Notes: a model not told the origin generated them from the letters alone. A stretch of 64,000 bases of DNA from Sporosarcina ureae (GCF_002101375.1 NZ_CP015207.1:1162501-1226500), one strand, 5' to 3'; counted from the stretch's first letter, positions 45,614 to 54,732 are shown. Made by a program: numbers and translations.

Positions 45614-45958
45614 TTACTTATTCATGAATGATTTGATTTCTTCTTCAGACATGGAAGAATCACATTTAATATTTACTGTGTCTCCATTTGTGTAGATGAA
45701 GCCAGGCACTGTTGGAATGTCGTACTCATTACGGAAAGCAGAAACACCTTTCATGTCAGCATTTTCAATACTGTTAACGTAATAGATATGGGCATCCGTT
45801 TCTTTAGCCACTTTGTTTAATTTTTCAACGAATAGTTGGCAGAAAGGACATACGGATTTACCGACATAGATTACAGCCTCGCCGTCCCCTTTTACTAGTT
45901 CGTCTGCTCTTGCCGAATCAATTTTATCAAAACCCGCTACATTTTCTTCATAACCCAT
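45614..45958 (-). CDS. thioredoxin-like protein with CPFC active site
   Basis: 114 residues with a thioredoxin fold. The redox motif is VGKSVCPFCQLF (about 33-44) and the cis-proline region is YDIPTVPGFIY (about 81-91). No signal peptide, so it acts in the cytosol. CPFC differs from thioredoxin (CGPC); similar proteins are annotated as bacteriocin-transport-accessory or thiol reductase proteins. The partner is unknown. ATG after AGGAGATTG. Confidence 0.85.
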   Translation of the reverse strand: MGYEENVAGFDKIDSARADELVKGDGEAVIYVGKSVCPFCQLFVEKLNKVAKETDAHIYYVNSIENADMKGVSAFRNEYDIPTVPGFIYTNGDTVNIKCDSSMSEEEIKSFMNK

Positions 45959-46073
45959 TTATGATCAATCTCCTTTCATTGTTAGTATTAGTATACCGCA
46001 TTGTGTAAAGACTCAAACAAATCTGCTTATCGGTTCACCTCCATATACTTTTCAAAGACCCCCATCATACTAT

Positions 46074-46226
46074 CTATTCAAACGGATAGGCGTGGATGAT
46101 ATTCCCCATCCGTCCTGTCGTCGTGATAGCCTGTGATAGGGAATTCACTATTGCTTCTTCAGCCACTTCAGCTGCACTGAGAAAAAGGTCATCCATCTCT
46201 AACTTTTTAGATTCACGCGAGTCCAT
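46074..46226 (-). pseudogene. C-terminal remnant of a P1/DmpA-family peptidase
   Basis: A 50-codon frame whose sequence DLFLSAAEVAEEAIVNSL, then TTTGRMGN and AYPFE, matches the end of L-aminopeptidase/D-esterase (DmpA, S58) proteins. There the pattern is (D)LFxAxxEATEEAIxNAL, TTGRDG and ALP. The catalytic core and the rest of the ~350-residue protein are absent upstream. An ATG with GGGGTGA in front exists, so a short peptide could be made, but a functional enzyme cannot. Confidence 0.65.
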
Positions 46227-46302
46227 GTTATTCACCCCAAGTTAAAATTTTAAATAAGTAAAGACTTAGTTTCAGACTAGTTTTCTCTATTTTAATCAAA
46301 AT

Positions 46303-46333
46303 AAAAAAGGCAGCAAAGTTCTACTACCTTTTC
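46303..46333. terminator. weak terminator after livF
   Basis: Imperfect stem AAAAAGGCAG / CTACTACCTTTT near the livF stop, with a T-rich run on the minus strand. Low certainty. Confidence 0.4.
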
Positions 46334-46341
46334 AATCTTGA

Positions 46342-47049
46342 TTAATGACCTAAATAGGCTTTCTTAATCGTATCATCTTGCAATAATTCTTTAGCAGTAC
46401 CAGAAGCAACTACTTTCCCATTTTCAAGTACATAACCATGATCTGCTACTTTTAATGCTTGTCGCGCATTTTGTTCAACAAGTAAGACTGTGGTACCCGC
46501 TTCATTAATCTCTTTAATAATTTTAAATATATCTGCAACGATGATCGGTGCTAGACCCATTGAAGGTTCATCTAGTAAAAGAAGCTTTGGCCTAGACATA
46601 ATCACTCTGGCAATCGCTAACATTTGTTGTTGTCCACCTGAAAGTGTCCCACCGTATTGTTCTTTTCTTTCTCTCAGAATCGGAAAGCGATCCATCACCT
46701 TTTCAATATCCGCGCTAACTTCTGAATCACTTCGGTGATATGCACCCATTTCCAAGTTTTCTAAAACAGTCATTGTTGCCAAAATACCTCTACCTTCTGG
46801 AACAAGCGCTAAACCATTTCTTAAAAGCTGGTCCGGTCGACGACCTGTAACGTCTTTCCCTAAATAATGGATAGTACCTTCTTTGGGTTTTAAAAGCCCA
46901 GCGATGGTATTCATCATCGTCGTCTTACCAGCACCATTGGCACCTAAAATCGTTACGATTGTCCCTTCTTCTACAGCTATATCTATACTTTTTAACGCTT
47001 GAATTTTTCCATAAAAGGTACTGATGTTATCTAGTTTAAGCAAGCTCAT
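46342..47049 (-). CDS. livF: branched-chain amino acid ABC transporter ATPase LivF
   Basis: 235 residues. Walker A GANGAGKTT, signature SGGQQQMLAIAR, Walker B LLLLDEPSMGLAP (the LivF-type motif) and the switch region VLLVEQNARQAL. One of the two ATPases energising uptake. ATG 47049 with GGAGGAAG directly before it; it overlaps the livG stop by 14 nt. The longer frame from 47079 lies inside livG. Last gene of livKHMGF. Confidence 0.93.
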   Translation of the reverse strand: MSLLKLDNISTFYGKIQALKSIDIAVEEGTIVTILGANGAGKTTMMNTIAGLLKPKEGTIHYLGKDVTGRRPDQLLRNGLALVPEGRGILATMTVLENLEMGAYHRSDSEVSADIEKVMDRFPILRERKEQYGGTLSGGQQQMLAIARVIMSRPKLLLLDEPSMGLAPIIVADIFKIIKEINEAGTTVLLVEQNARQALKVADHGYVLENGKVVASGTAKELLQDDTIKKAYLGH

Positions 47050-47809
47050 CTTCCTCCTCAACCCCGAGGTAGGCTTCAATTACTTCTTTATTATTTTGAA
47101 TACTGCTCGGTGTACCTTCTGCAATTTTTTTACCAAAGTTCAAAACGATAATTCTACTACAAACACGCATCACGAGTGGCATATCATGTTCGATAAGTAG
47201 CACTGTAATATCTAACGTTTGGATTTTTTTAATTAAATTAAATAAATCATTCGTTTCTTTTTCGTTCATCCCAGCTGCTGGTTCATCAAGAAGGATTAAC
47301 TTTGGTCTACTTGCTAAAGCTCTTGCGATTTCTAATCTCCGCTGCGCACCGTATGAAAGGTTTTTTGCAATTGTTTCTTTATCATCCGCTAAGCCAACAA
47401 CTTCTAATATCTCATCTGAAGTTGCCAAGACTCTAGCTTCTTCTGCTTTTTGAGCTTTCGTGCGGAAAACACTTTGCAACACATTAGTTTTTAGTCGACA
47501 ATGATTACCTACCATAACGTTTTCACGTACTGTTAAGTCAGAAAACAGACGAATATTTTGAAATGTACGGCAAATGCCTTTTTCTGTAATTTGATGTGGC
47601 TTTAAATTCGAAAGTGGATTACCGACAAACGATATTTCACCAGAACTAGGAGGATACATAGCTGTAATCATATTAAACATAGTCGTCTTTCCAGCACCAT
47701 TAGGCCCAATTAAACCAAGAATTTCGCCTTCTTCCACTGAAAATGAGACATCGGTTAAAGCTTGGATACCACCGAAGTTTTTACTGATCTTCTTTATTTC
47801 CAGCACCAT
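47036..47809 (-). CDS. livG: branched-chain amino acid ABC transporter ATPase LivG
   Basis: 257 residues. Walker A GPNGAGKTT, signature NLSYGAQRRLEIARA, Walker B LILLDEPAAGMN (the LivG-type motif) and the C-terminal extension GKKIAEGTP...IEAYLG. Works with LivF as a heterodimer. The ATG start lies 29 nt inside livM, and the stop overlaps livF, so the three are tightly coupled. Confidence 0.93.
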   Translation of the reverse strand: MVLEIKKISKNFGGIQALTDVSFSVEEGEILGLIGPNGAGKTTMFNMITAMYPPSSGEISFVGNPLSNLKPHQITEKGICRTFQNIRLFSDLTVRENVMVGNHCRLKTNVLQSVFRTKAQKAEEARVLATSDEILEVVGLADDKETIAKNLSYGAQRRLEIARALASRPKLILLDEPAAGMNEKETNDLFNLIKKIQTLDITVLLIEHDMPLVMRVCSRIIVLNFGKKIAEGTPSSIQNNKEVIEAYLGVEEEDELA

Positions 47810-48764
47810 GCTTTTTCTCCCCTTTCTTCTTAGGTCTTAATCGTTTAAATCGGTTCATCATATTCACATCGATAATTCCTTGTGGGCGGAACGCCATCAT
47901 AAGAACAAGAAGCGCACCATAAATCATAAATCGATATTCGTTGATAAAACGTAAGAATTCCGGCATTGCAGATAAGAACACAGCTCCGAATATGGATCCC
48001 CATATCACTTCGCTTCCGCCAAAAATAGAGAAAATCAATATTTCTACTGCTCTATGATAATCAAAGTCTGATGGGCTAATGTACGCCATTAAATGAGCAT
48101 ATAAGGCGCCTGCAAATCCTGCTAACATTGCGCCTTGACCGAAAGCTAATACTTTGTAATAAGTAATATTAATACCCATTGCTTCTGATGCTTCTTCATC
48201 CATTTTAATAGCGGAGAAAGCACGTCCAATTCTAGAATTATTTTGTCTCACGAAGAACCAAATGACAGAAATCGTTATAATAAGTAAGACAAAAAAGACA
48301 GCTAAACTTATGAACTGGTTGTTTTTCAACCCAAACATATCAGGTTCTATTCCTATAGTTTTACTTACACTAAGTATTTCTCTTCCAAGATGCGGAATGC
48401 CTGATAAGCCAATTGCACCGTTTGTTAAACCATCCCAGTTAATGAAAAGAACTCGAACGACTTCACCGAACCCAAGTGTTGCAATAGCGAGATAAACACC
48501 TTGCAATCTTAAAGCCGGAATACCGATTAATGTCCCAACAATCCCTGTAAAGATAGCAGCTATAATGACACCGAGTACAAGCGGCATATTATAATTAAGC
48601 GTTAGAATAGCTGTTGTGTACGCACCTATACTCATAAAGCCCGCATGACCAAGTGATAATTGTCCTGTTCCAAGCGTTATGTATATGCTAACAGCTAGAA
48701 TGATATTAATTAAAATAAAAGAAGTAACTTGTAGATAATACGGGTTTATTAATTCGCCTAACAT
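47781..48764 (-). CDS. livM: branched-chain amino acid ABC transporter permease LivM
   Basis: 327 residues, about nine membrane helices, with the transporter signatures GTGQLSLGHAGFMSIGAYT in part, AIATLGFGEVVRVLF and a cytoplasmic coupling segment RAFSAIKMDEEASEAMGIN in part. It forms the membrane channel with LivH. Starts 4 nt after the livH stop and ends with a basic tail KRLRPKKKGEKK. Confidence 0.92.
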   Translation of the reverse strand: MLGELINPYYLQVTSFILINIILAVSIYITLGTGQLSLGHAGFMSIGAYTTAILTLNYNMPLVLGVIIAAIFTGIVGTLIGIPALRLQGVYLAIATLGFGEVVRVLFINWDGLTNGAIGLSGIPHLGREILSVSKTIGIEPDMFGLKNNQFISLAVFFVLLIITISVIWFFVRQNNSRIGRAFSAIKMDEEASEAMGINITYYKVLAFGQGAMLAGFAGALYAHLMAYISPSDFDYHRAVEILIFSIFGGSEVIWGSIFGAVFLSAMPEFLRFINEYRFMIYGALLVLMMAFRPQGIIDVNMMNRFKRLRPKKKGEKKHGAGNKEDQ

Positions 48765-48768
48765 CTAA

Positions 48769-49653
48769 TCAACCCTTTCTCCCAGTTGTAGCTGTTCCAA
48801 AGATTCCTTGTGGTCGTACGATTAAAATAACAATGATAGCGATAAACGCAACAGCATCCCGATAACCTGAATCTCCATATGCTACGATAAATGTTTCAGC
48901 CATCCCTAAAATCAAACCACCTACCATGGCTCCTCTAACATTACCTAAACCACCTAAAATAATAATAGCTAATCCTTTAAGTCCGAAAGATAAACCCATT
49001 TGAGGGTTAACAGAGTTGAAAGCGATTCCCACTAAAATTCCAGCAATTCCACCCATTGCTGATGCAATAATAACAGTTTGCGTTATCGTTTTTTTCGTAT
49101 TTACACCGAGAAGACTTGCTACTGCTAAGTTTTCCGCGCTTGCACGTAATGCTTTTCCTGCTTTTGTTTTAGATAACCAAAAAGTAAGTCCAAACATTAG
49201 TAAAATAGCAATAACGAAAATAATAATTTGAACGTAGTAAACAGTTGTTGATCCTAAAACGAATTTTAATTCTGAAAGTGATGTACGGAATGGTTGGTTG
49301 CCTGAACCAAAAAAGTGATGTGCAACGTTCTCAAGAAAAATAGAAACACCGATTGTACTTATTAAAGGCGCAAGATGTGAGACACCTTCTTTCCCTCGTA
49401 ATGGTCTTAGCGCAAATGTTTCGAGAAAATAGCCTAAAATTCCCGTCACTACAATGGCTACGACAAATGCAATATATAATGGCCAACCCAATATATTCGT
49501 GACAACGACGCCCATAAATGCTCCGAACATAAAGATTTCCCCGTGCCCCATGTTTACTACGTTCAACACACCAAATACGAGCGTGTAACCTAGCGCAACA
49601 ATGACATAGATACTTCCTAATGTTAAACCATTTATTAATTGTTCAATTAGCAA
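48769..49653 (-). CDS. livH: branched-chain amino acid ABC transporter permease LivH
   Basis: 294 residues, about eight membrane helices. LINGLTLGSIYVIVALGYTL at the N-terminus, VNMGHGEIFMFGAF, the coupling loop KTKAGKALRASAENLAVASLLG in part, and GLAIIILGGLGNVRGAMVGG in part are LivH signatures. It pairs with LivM. ATG after GGAGGAGTACTATTG. It is separated from livK by ~100 nt with an internal hairpin (49726-49750). Confidence 0.92.
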   Translation of the reverse strand: MLIEQLINGLTLGSIYVIVALGYTLVFGVLNVVNMGHGEIFMFGAFMGVVVTNILGWPLYIAFVVAIVVTGILGYFLETFALRPLRGKEGVSHLAPLISTIGVSIFLENVAHHFFGSGNQPFRTSLSELKFVLGSTTVYYVQIIIFVIAILLMFGLTFWLSKTKAGKALRASAENLAVASLLGVNTKKTITQTVIIASAMGGIAGILVGIAFNSVNPQMGLSFGLKGLAIIILGGLGNVRGAMVGGLILGMAETFIVAYGDSGYRDAVAFIAIIVILIVRPQGIFGTATTGRKG

Positions 49654-49725
49654 TAGTACTCCTCCTTCTTCATTTTCGACTTATATGATTAATCTCATTT
49701 TTCGTAAGTCATTTAGGAAAACAAC

Positions 49726-49750
49726 AAGGCTGGGAAAATCCCCAGCCCCT
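49726..49750 (-). terminator. intra-operon hairpin livK/livH
   Basis: A short GC-rich stem GGCTGGG / CCCAGCC right after the livK stop, with a TTGTTTTCC run behind it on the minus strand. Such a hairpin could let livK be made in excess over the permease genes. Confidence 0.65.
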
Positions 49751-49761
49751 TCCTTGAAAAA

Positions 49762-50913
49762 TTATTCGAATACTACGTATTCATCATCTTCAATAATTAA
49801 AACAGTTGGCTCCATAATAATGTCACCGTCTTCATCAAATGACATATTTCCTAGAACGCCTTCAAAATCTTTAATTTCAGCCAGTGCATCACGAATCGCA
49901 TCACGATCTGCTTCACCAGCATTTTTAATTGCTTCAGCCATTACATAAAAACCATCATATGCTTGTGCTGCGAACTGGTCCGGCTCCATACCGTAAGCCG
50001 CTTTATAATCTTCAACAAACTTTTTAACTTTCTCGTTGTCTTTCTTAGCGAACCAAGGAGTTGCAACGATTAAACCATTTGCAGCATCGCCAGCAATTTC
50101 AATAACTTCCGGTGAGTTAAAACCATTACCGCCAACGAATGGTACGTCAATTCCCATTTTGCGGGCTTGATCAAGAATTACTGCGCCTTCATTATAAAGA
50201 GCAGAAGCTAAAACTAAGTCTGGATTTAGGCTTTTAATTTTTGTTAATTGTGCTTTATAATCAGATTGTCCTAATTGGAAAGTTTCTGTTGTTAAAACTT
50301 CTAAATCTAAATCTTCAGCAACTTGCTTCATCGTGTCATATCCTGCTTTTGTGAATACATCATCATTTCCGTATAAAATCGCAACCTTTTTTGCGCCATA
50401 TTTATCAATAGCTTTCTGCACAGATGCAGGAATTGCTAATGTCTCAGGAATTGAATTTCTGAATACATATTCTCCAAGTTGTGGAATACCTTCAGCTGTG
50501 TTTGATGTACCTAGAATCGGAACACCGTTTAAATCTGCTTCTGGTCCAACAATTTGCATTTCAGTACTTAAAGTAGGCCCAATAATTGCATCTACATTTT
50601 CTGAGTTCATTAATTTTTGTGCAACTGATAGTGCTTCTTCTTGTTTACCAGCAGAGTCTTCAATTTTCAACTCAATGTCCACTTCTCCAAGTTCAGTAAT
50701 TTCTTTGTGTGCGAGATTAATTCCGTTTGTAATCGCTTCACCATAACTAGCACCTGGGCCAGTTAAGTATGAAATAACGCCTACTTTTGCTTTTACAACA
50801 TCACCAGAATCTGCACCTTCAGTATCATCTGTTGATGAGTTTCCACATGCGGCTAACATTACTAATGTGAAAGCCATTAAAACTGTAAACAAGAGTTTAC
50901 TTCTTTTACTCAT
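49762..50913 (-). CDS. livK: branched-chain amino acid ABC transporter substrate-binding lipoprotein LivK
   Basis: 383 residues. The lipoprotein signal peptide ends in the lipobox LAAC (about 17-20), followed by a Ser/Thr/Asp-rich linker and a type I periplasmic-binding fold with VGVISYLTGPGASYGEA, IGPTLSTEM, ILYGNDDVFTKAGYD in part and FVGGNGFNSPEV. It binds Leu/Ile/Val or a similar amino acid outside the membrane. ATG 50913 behind AGTAGGGGGCTGGG. A perfect 18-bp palindrome lies about 20 bp upstream (50932-50949). Confidence 0.92.
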   Translation of the reverse strand: MSKRSKLLFTVLMAFTLVMLAACGNSSTDDTEGADSGDVVKAKVGVISYLTGPGASYGEAITNGINLAHKEITELGEVDIELKIEDSAGKQEEALSVAQKLMNSENVDAIIGPTLSTEMQIVGPEADLNGVPILGTSNTAEGIPQLGEYVFRNSIPETLAIPASVQKAIDKYGAKKVAILYGNDDVFTKAGYDTMKQVAEDLDLEVLTTETFQLGQSDYKAQLTKIKSLNPDLVLASALYNEGAVILDQARKMGIDVPFVGGNGFNSPEVIEIAGDAANGLIVATPWFAKKDNEKVKKFVEDYKAAYGMEPDQFAAQAYDGFYVMAEAIKNAGEADRDAIRDALAEIKDFEGVLGNMSFDEDGDIIMEPTVLIIEDDEYVVFE

Positions 50914-50931
50914 ACTACCCAGCCCCCTACT

Positions 50932-50949
50932 TGATTGAAATTTCAATCA
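50932..50949. promoter_or_regulatory. 18-bp palindrome upstream of livK
   Basis: TGATTGAAATTTCAATCA is a perfect inverted repeat in the livK 5' region, a plausible operator. The regulator is unknown; it does not match the CodY consensus well. Confidence 0.5.
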
Positions 50950-50977
50950 TCGAGAATTATACAACTCTCAATAATTT

Positions 50978-51069
50978 GTTAGTTATATCATTTGTCACAA
51001 CTCTGGTTATCTTATGACTCATCGAACATGAGCTTCTGTTTTCATGTGACAAAATAGTGATATAACTAA
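50978..51069. repeat. long inverted repeat upstream of livK
   Basis: The left arm contains TTAGTTATATCATTTGTCAC (50980-50999). The right arm, read in reverse complement, has TTAGTTATATCA, CTAT, TTTGTCAC, so the arms match over ~20 bp apart from a short insertion. Inside the ~48-bp loop, CTCAT CGAAC ATGAG forms a second small hairpin. It could be a large operator, a cruciform, or a decayed mobile element end. Confidence 0.6.
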
Positions 51070-51184
51070 TATTTTGATTATACCCTATTATTAATAGCAT
51101 AGGTTGTAATATTTACAATATTTAAAACTATCTATCATATTAGAGATATTTATTTCTTAATTGAATATAATGTAAGTTATTTTG

Positions 51185-51369
51185 ATGAACTGGATTTATC
51201 CACTTATGGCTATCTTCGCAGCGAGTTGTTACGGTACAGTCTCTACTATTATTAATCTCGCTATATTAAATGATTTCACTGTTGCAGAAGCGGTGACTAG
51301 TCAGTAACTTATTGGTTTTATGTTTGCTCTTTTCATATTTATTATTGTATGTCGAAAAGCAAAAAAAAA
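51185..51369 (+). pseudogene. truncated EamA/DMT-family transporter remnant
   Basis: An ATG at 51185 opens MNWIYPLMAIFAASCYGT and continues to AEAVTSQ, then a TAA (51305-51307), then in the same frame LIGFMFALFIFIIVCRK. This is the N-terminal two-helix part of an EamA/DMT drug-metabolite transporter, with a nonsense codon where Tyr is expected (SQ-Y-L). The frame is then cut by the repeat starting at 51370. The remaining ~220 residues are missing. Not functional. Confidence 0.7.
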
Positions 51370-51617
51370 GAGGTTGGGACAGAACAGAAAAAACGTAAGG
51401 GGAATGAGTCCTTTACGCTTTTTTCTGTTCTATCAGCAAATATTTTTTAGAGTATCAGAATGTACCGGAACGGAGAAAGGCCGACTCCTGAGGGATCAGC
51501 GTGCGTCTTGAGACCCTGGACGTAGCAAAGCGAAGGAAGCGGCTCAAGCCACGCCCCTCGGAAAGCGTGCCTTTCGGAGTGCAGGGAAACGCGGTGAGAT
51601 AGTTATGTCTCAGCCTC
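51370..51617. repeat. GAGGTTGGGACA element with an embedded interspersed repeat
   Basis: Bounded by GAGGTTGGGACAGA (51370-51383) and TGTCTCAGCCTC (51606-51617), the same end motifs as the element at 34949-35080. A terminator-like stem (51381-51400 / 51411-51431) follows the left end. Then 51464-51597 is GC-rich, with CGACTCCTGAGGGATCAGCG, GAGACCCTGG, GGCTCAAGCCACGCCC and GGAAAGCGTGC. This resembles an interspersed repeat common in Bacillaceae and Planococcaceae genomes. It directly follows the EamA pseudogene. Confidence 0.72.
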
Positions 51618-51946
51618 CTTTGGATTTCTTATGTCCAAACGCACCCTTAGATGGGATAGTGGTTTAAACTCGTTAATCTGTGTTGCAGCCGGACGCGTGT
51701 GCTATGGGCGGGCGGTGAACCACTGATCCTCCCAAAATCACCTGCTGTAGCGAAGATTAACTTAGTAATTACAAATAAATCATGTTACGCAAACCCGCCC
51801 GATAGCTGAACCCCGCAAATAGATCTATAAAATTAATAACTTAAAAGTGTTTACAGAAGTATTACTAAATATGAAATAGCTACCATGTAAAGGTAGCCGG
51901 TTCTTCAACTAAGCATACATGGTCGTTCGTTTTCCAAGAAGAAATT
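51618..51946. other. intergenic stretch after the repeat
   Basis: No credible gene. There is a short GCTACC / GGTAGC hairpin (51879-51897) that may terminate the ferritin-like gene on the minus strand. Otherwise I see nothing recognisable. Confidence 0.4.
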
Positions 51947-52654
51947 TCATGGAATTTTCTTACTCTCCTGTAACAATTGAGATTCTCCTGTTCGCTCCCA
52001 AGATTCCACAGTTTCATACGCTTGCTTAGGAGAATACCCTTTGCCCACAAGTACCCCCATCAAGATAAACTCTTGAAAAACATGTGTTAAATTGATACCC
52101 CTTTTCACATCTTCTTGTGCTTCTTCGACTAAAAACTCTGTGTACCTAATCCAATCGTCAGGAGTTTTTTCTATATTTGATTCATTTTGCACATGACTAT
52201 TCGTACGATTTTCAGTGTAAAGAAAATTGTACTTTGCGGCATGCTTAAGTTCATCAGTTAATATATCAAATACTATGTCTCGATTTTGACGATCCGGTAG
52301 ACCTTTTCGTATTTCTCTATACTTTTCTACTGCTTTTAACTCGCCAAAAAGGGCTTGCTGAATTCCTTCTATATAGGAAGCTGGTTTCTTAAAATCCTCT
52401 GCAGTTACGTCCATTACTTCTTGACCAGTAAAATCTTTATACATTTTCTTAAACATTAAATTATGTCTAATCTCATCATCTCGAATGGATGAAATTATTT
52501 CTTTATCTTCCTGTGTGGGAGCAACAGATATTAAGTACTCATAAAAAAGCCGGTCTTCCTTTTCTCCTTGAACCGCCTCAAACATCAATGCTAATGACTT
52601 TTGTAATGCTTCTGGATCGTATCCTTGATATATACTGTTCCCTAAATAGTACAC
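51947..52654 (-). CDS. ferritin-like (rubrerythrin-type) di-iron domain protein
   Basis: 235 residues, largely helical. There are two metal-site pairs: E...DDEIRHN in the first half (with EKEDRLFYEYLI before it) and GELKAVEKYREI with TDELKHAAKY in the second, the E-x2-H pattern of ferritin-like domains. A C-terminal domain (about 160-235) has another EEAQEDVKRGIN helix. It could bind iron or reduce peroxide; the exact family is not certain. I take GTG 52654 behind AAGGGGGAC rather than the upstream ATG. It fits the iron/peroxide theme of the window. Confidence 0.75.
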   Translation of the reverse strand: MYYLGNSIYQGYDPEALQKSLALMFEAVQGEKEDRLFYEYLISVAPTQEDKEIISSIRDDEIRHNLMFKKMYKDFTGQEVMDVTAEDFKKPASYIEGIQQALFGELKAVEKYREIRKGLPDRQNRDIVFDILTDELKHAAKYNFLYTENRTNSHVQNESNIEKTPDDWIRYTEFLVEEAQEDVKRGINLTHVFQEFILMGVLVGKGYSPKQAYETVESWERTGESQLLQESKKIP

Positions 52655-52726
52655 AATTGTCCCCCTTATATATATTTTCATTCTTATCGTATGGGGTAAA
52701 TTATGAATTGGTTACTAGTAGCCCAT

Positions 52727-52876
52727 CTATTCTAAAGGTACCTCAATACCGTTAATACCCAAATTACCTAATATTACAGCACCCATAACAATGCCAGCAC
52801 AGCACCATAATAATAATATCGATAACCATCTTACTAAATGCAATATTACATAAAATCGTTTATCGAGAACAAGAAT
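52727..52876 (-). other. possible small membrane ORF without canonical start
   Basis: A 49-codon minus-strand frame with one hydrophobic stretch WLSILLLWCCAGIVMGAVIL and the end EVPLE before TAG. AAGGAG lies about ten bases before an ATT codon at 52874-52876; no ATG, GTG or TTG fits. It may be a decayed or non-ATG-initiated small gene. Not recognised. Confidence 0.2.
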
Positions 52877-52940
52877 TCTAAACTCTCTCCTTAATCAACC
52901 ATATATGTACAATTCACTTCTACACAATATTTCATTACAT

Positions 52941-52970
52941 AAAAAAAACAGCTAGTTTTCACCCTAGCTG
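52941..52970 (-). terminator. cysJI terminator
   Basis: Perfect 7-bp stem CAGCTAG / CTAGCTG (52949-52955 / 52964-52970) followed on the minus strand by T8, just after the cysI stop. Confidence 0.88.
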
Positions 52971-52984
52971 CCCTACTTATTTAA

Positions 52985-54709
52985 TCACACCGTATGGAAA
53001 TTCGTTCCGTCGGTAGTTTCTTCCACAATGCCAGCACGAATTACAAAGTCACCAAAGTGTTCCCCATCATTGCGTTCTTTCGCATAACGCTTTAATATAG
53101 GTCCTAATTCACCTAATATCTCTTCTTCACCAATATTCTCACGGTAGATCTTACTCAGGCGTTGCCCCGAAAAACCGCCACCTAAGTACATATTATACTT
53201 GCCTGGTCCTTTACCAATGAATCCGAGCTCTGCAATCGCTGGACGTGCACAGCCATTTGGACAACCCGTCATACGCGTCACGATTTCTTCATCTCCAAGC
53301 CCTGCTTCATCTAACAAGCCTTCGATTTTCGTGATCAATGAAGGTAGATATCGCTCTGCTTCTGCCATCGCCAACCCACATGTCGGCAGCGACACACATG
53401 CCATGGAGTTTCTACGTAATGCTGACTGCTCAGCTGATGACTCTAATCCATACTTCGCAATGATTTCTTCTATATTCTCTTTATTTGAAGCCGCTACATC
53501 ACCTAATACTAAGTTTTGATTCGGACTCAAACGGAAATCACCTGTGTGGATTTCTGCAATTTCACGAAGTGCGGTCATCAGTTTATAGTTTTCCGTATCA
53601 CGCACGCGACCGTTTTCAATGAAGAATGTATAATTCCAGTGTTCATTTTCAGCTGGTATCCAACCATAGCGATCGCCATTATGATCGAAGTGATAAGGGC
53701 GTGATTCTTCTAATTCCCAGCCAAGACGACTATGAAGTTCTTCAATTAACCAATCAAGTCCACGAGAATCAATCGTGTACTTGAATCGCGCATACTTTCG
53801 TACAGAGCGATTTCCGTTATCACGTTGGATCATCATCAAATGCTTCGCTACTTCTACCACTTGATCTGTAGGTATGAATCCAATTAGACGGCCTAACTGA
53901 GGATAGGTCTGCTCGTCGCCATGTGCCATTCCCATACCGCCACCAACTGCCACGTTAAAACCGACTAGTTTTTTGTCTTCTACTATAGCAATCAATCCAA
54001 TATCTTGGGAGAATACATCGATATCATTCATTGGAGGAACTGCAATACCAATCTTGAACTTTCTCGGTAAGTACGTAGCACCATATATAGGTTCCACCTC
54101 TTCCCCTGCTGTATCCACAACCTTTTCCTCATCCAACCAAATTTCATGATAAGCCGTTGTTTGTGGCAATAAGTCTAAGCTTAATCGCTTCGACCACTCA
54201 TAGACTTCCGTGTGAACCGATGACTGATTCGGATTTGGGCTGCACATGACGTTTCGGTTGACATCACCACAAGCTGCGATGGAATCCAGTAATGCATCAT
54301 TCATTTCCTGGATATTCTTTTTCATATTCCATTTTAAAATACCGTGCATTTGGAACGCTTGGCGTGTCGTTAATTTTAATGTGCCATTACCATATTTATG
54401 TGCCAATTTATCCATAACAAGCCATTGTTTTGGCGTAGCGAAGCCAGCTGGTGTCCGCACGCGGATCATGAACTGATAGGCTGGCTCTAGCTTTTGACGC
54501 TGTCGCTCGACCCGCAGATCTCGGTCATCCTGCAAATAACTGCCGTGGAACTTCATCAGACGGTTATCATCATCTGGAATTCCTGAACTGATAGAATCAT
54601 TCATCGTTTCAATGAGATTTCCTCGCAAGTAATCACTTTCAATTTTAATTTCTTCTACATCACTCGGTGCTCCATCTTGTATATGGATCGGTTTTGTTGT
54701 TGAAGACAC
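52985..54709 (-). CDS. cysI: sulfite reductase [NADPH] hemoprotein beta-component
   Basis: 574 residues. Two sulfite/nitrite reductase repeats, with the siroheme/[4Fe-4S] cysteines in [11 protein letters not shown] and [10 protein letters not shown] (about 440-490). [10 protein letters not shown] and the Arg/Lys anion-site residues are present. It reduces sulfite to sulfide with six electrons from CysJ. The start is GTG 54709 behind GAAGGGGAG; the longer TTG frame begins at the Shine-Dalgarno. 23 nt after cysJ. It needs siroheme from the cobA-sirB-sirC genes. Confidence 0.95.
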   Translation of the reverse strand: MSSTTKPIHIQDGAPSDVEEIKIESDYLRGNLIETMNDSISSGIPDDDNRLMKFHGSYLQDDRDLRVERQRQKLEPAYQFMIRVRTPAGFATPKQWLVMDKLAHKYGNGTLKLTTRQAFQMHGILKWNMKKNIQEMNDALLDSIAACGDVNRNVMCSPNPNQSSVHTEVYEWSKRLSLDLLPQTTAYHEIWLDEEKVVDTAGEEVEPIYGATYLPRKFKIGIAVPPMNDIDVFSQDIGLIAIVEDKKLVGFNVAVGGGMGMAHGDEQTYPQLGRLIGFIPTDQVVEVAKHLMMIQRDNGNRSVRKYARFKYTIDSRGLDWLIEELHSRLGWELEESRPYHFDHNGDRYGWIPAENEHWNYTFFIENGRVRDTENYKLMTALREIAEIHTGDFRLSPNQNLVLGDVAASNKENIEEIIAKYGLESSAEQSALRRNSMACVSLPTCGLAMAEAERYLPSLITKIEGLLDEAGLGDEEIVTRMTGCPNGCARPAIAELGFIGKGPGKYNMYLGGGFSGQRLSKIYRENIGEEEILGELGPILKRYAKERNDGEHFGDFVIRAGIVEETTDGTNFHTV

Positions 54710-54732
54710 GCTTCCACTCCCCTTCAAATTAC

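Noticed and set aside
51320-51511. 63-codon frame MFALFIFIIVCRK...
   Set aside because: It is the downstream part of the EamA pseudogene fused by chance to the repeat element.
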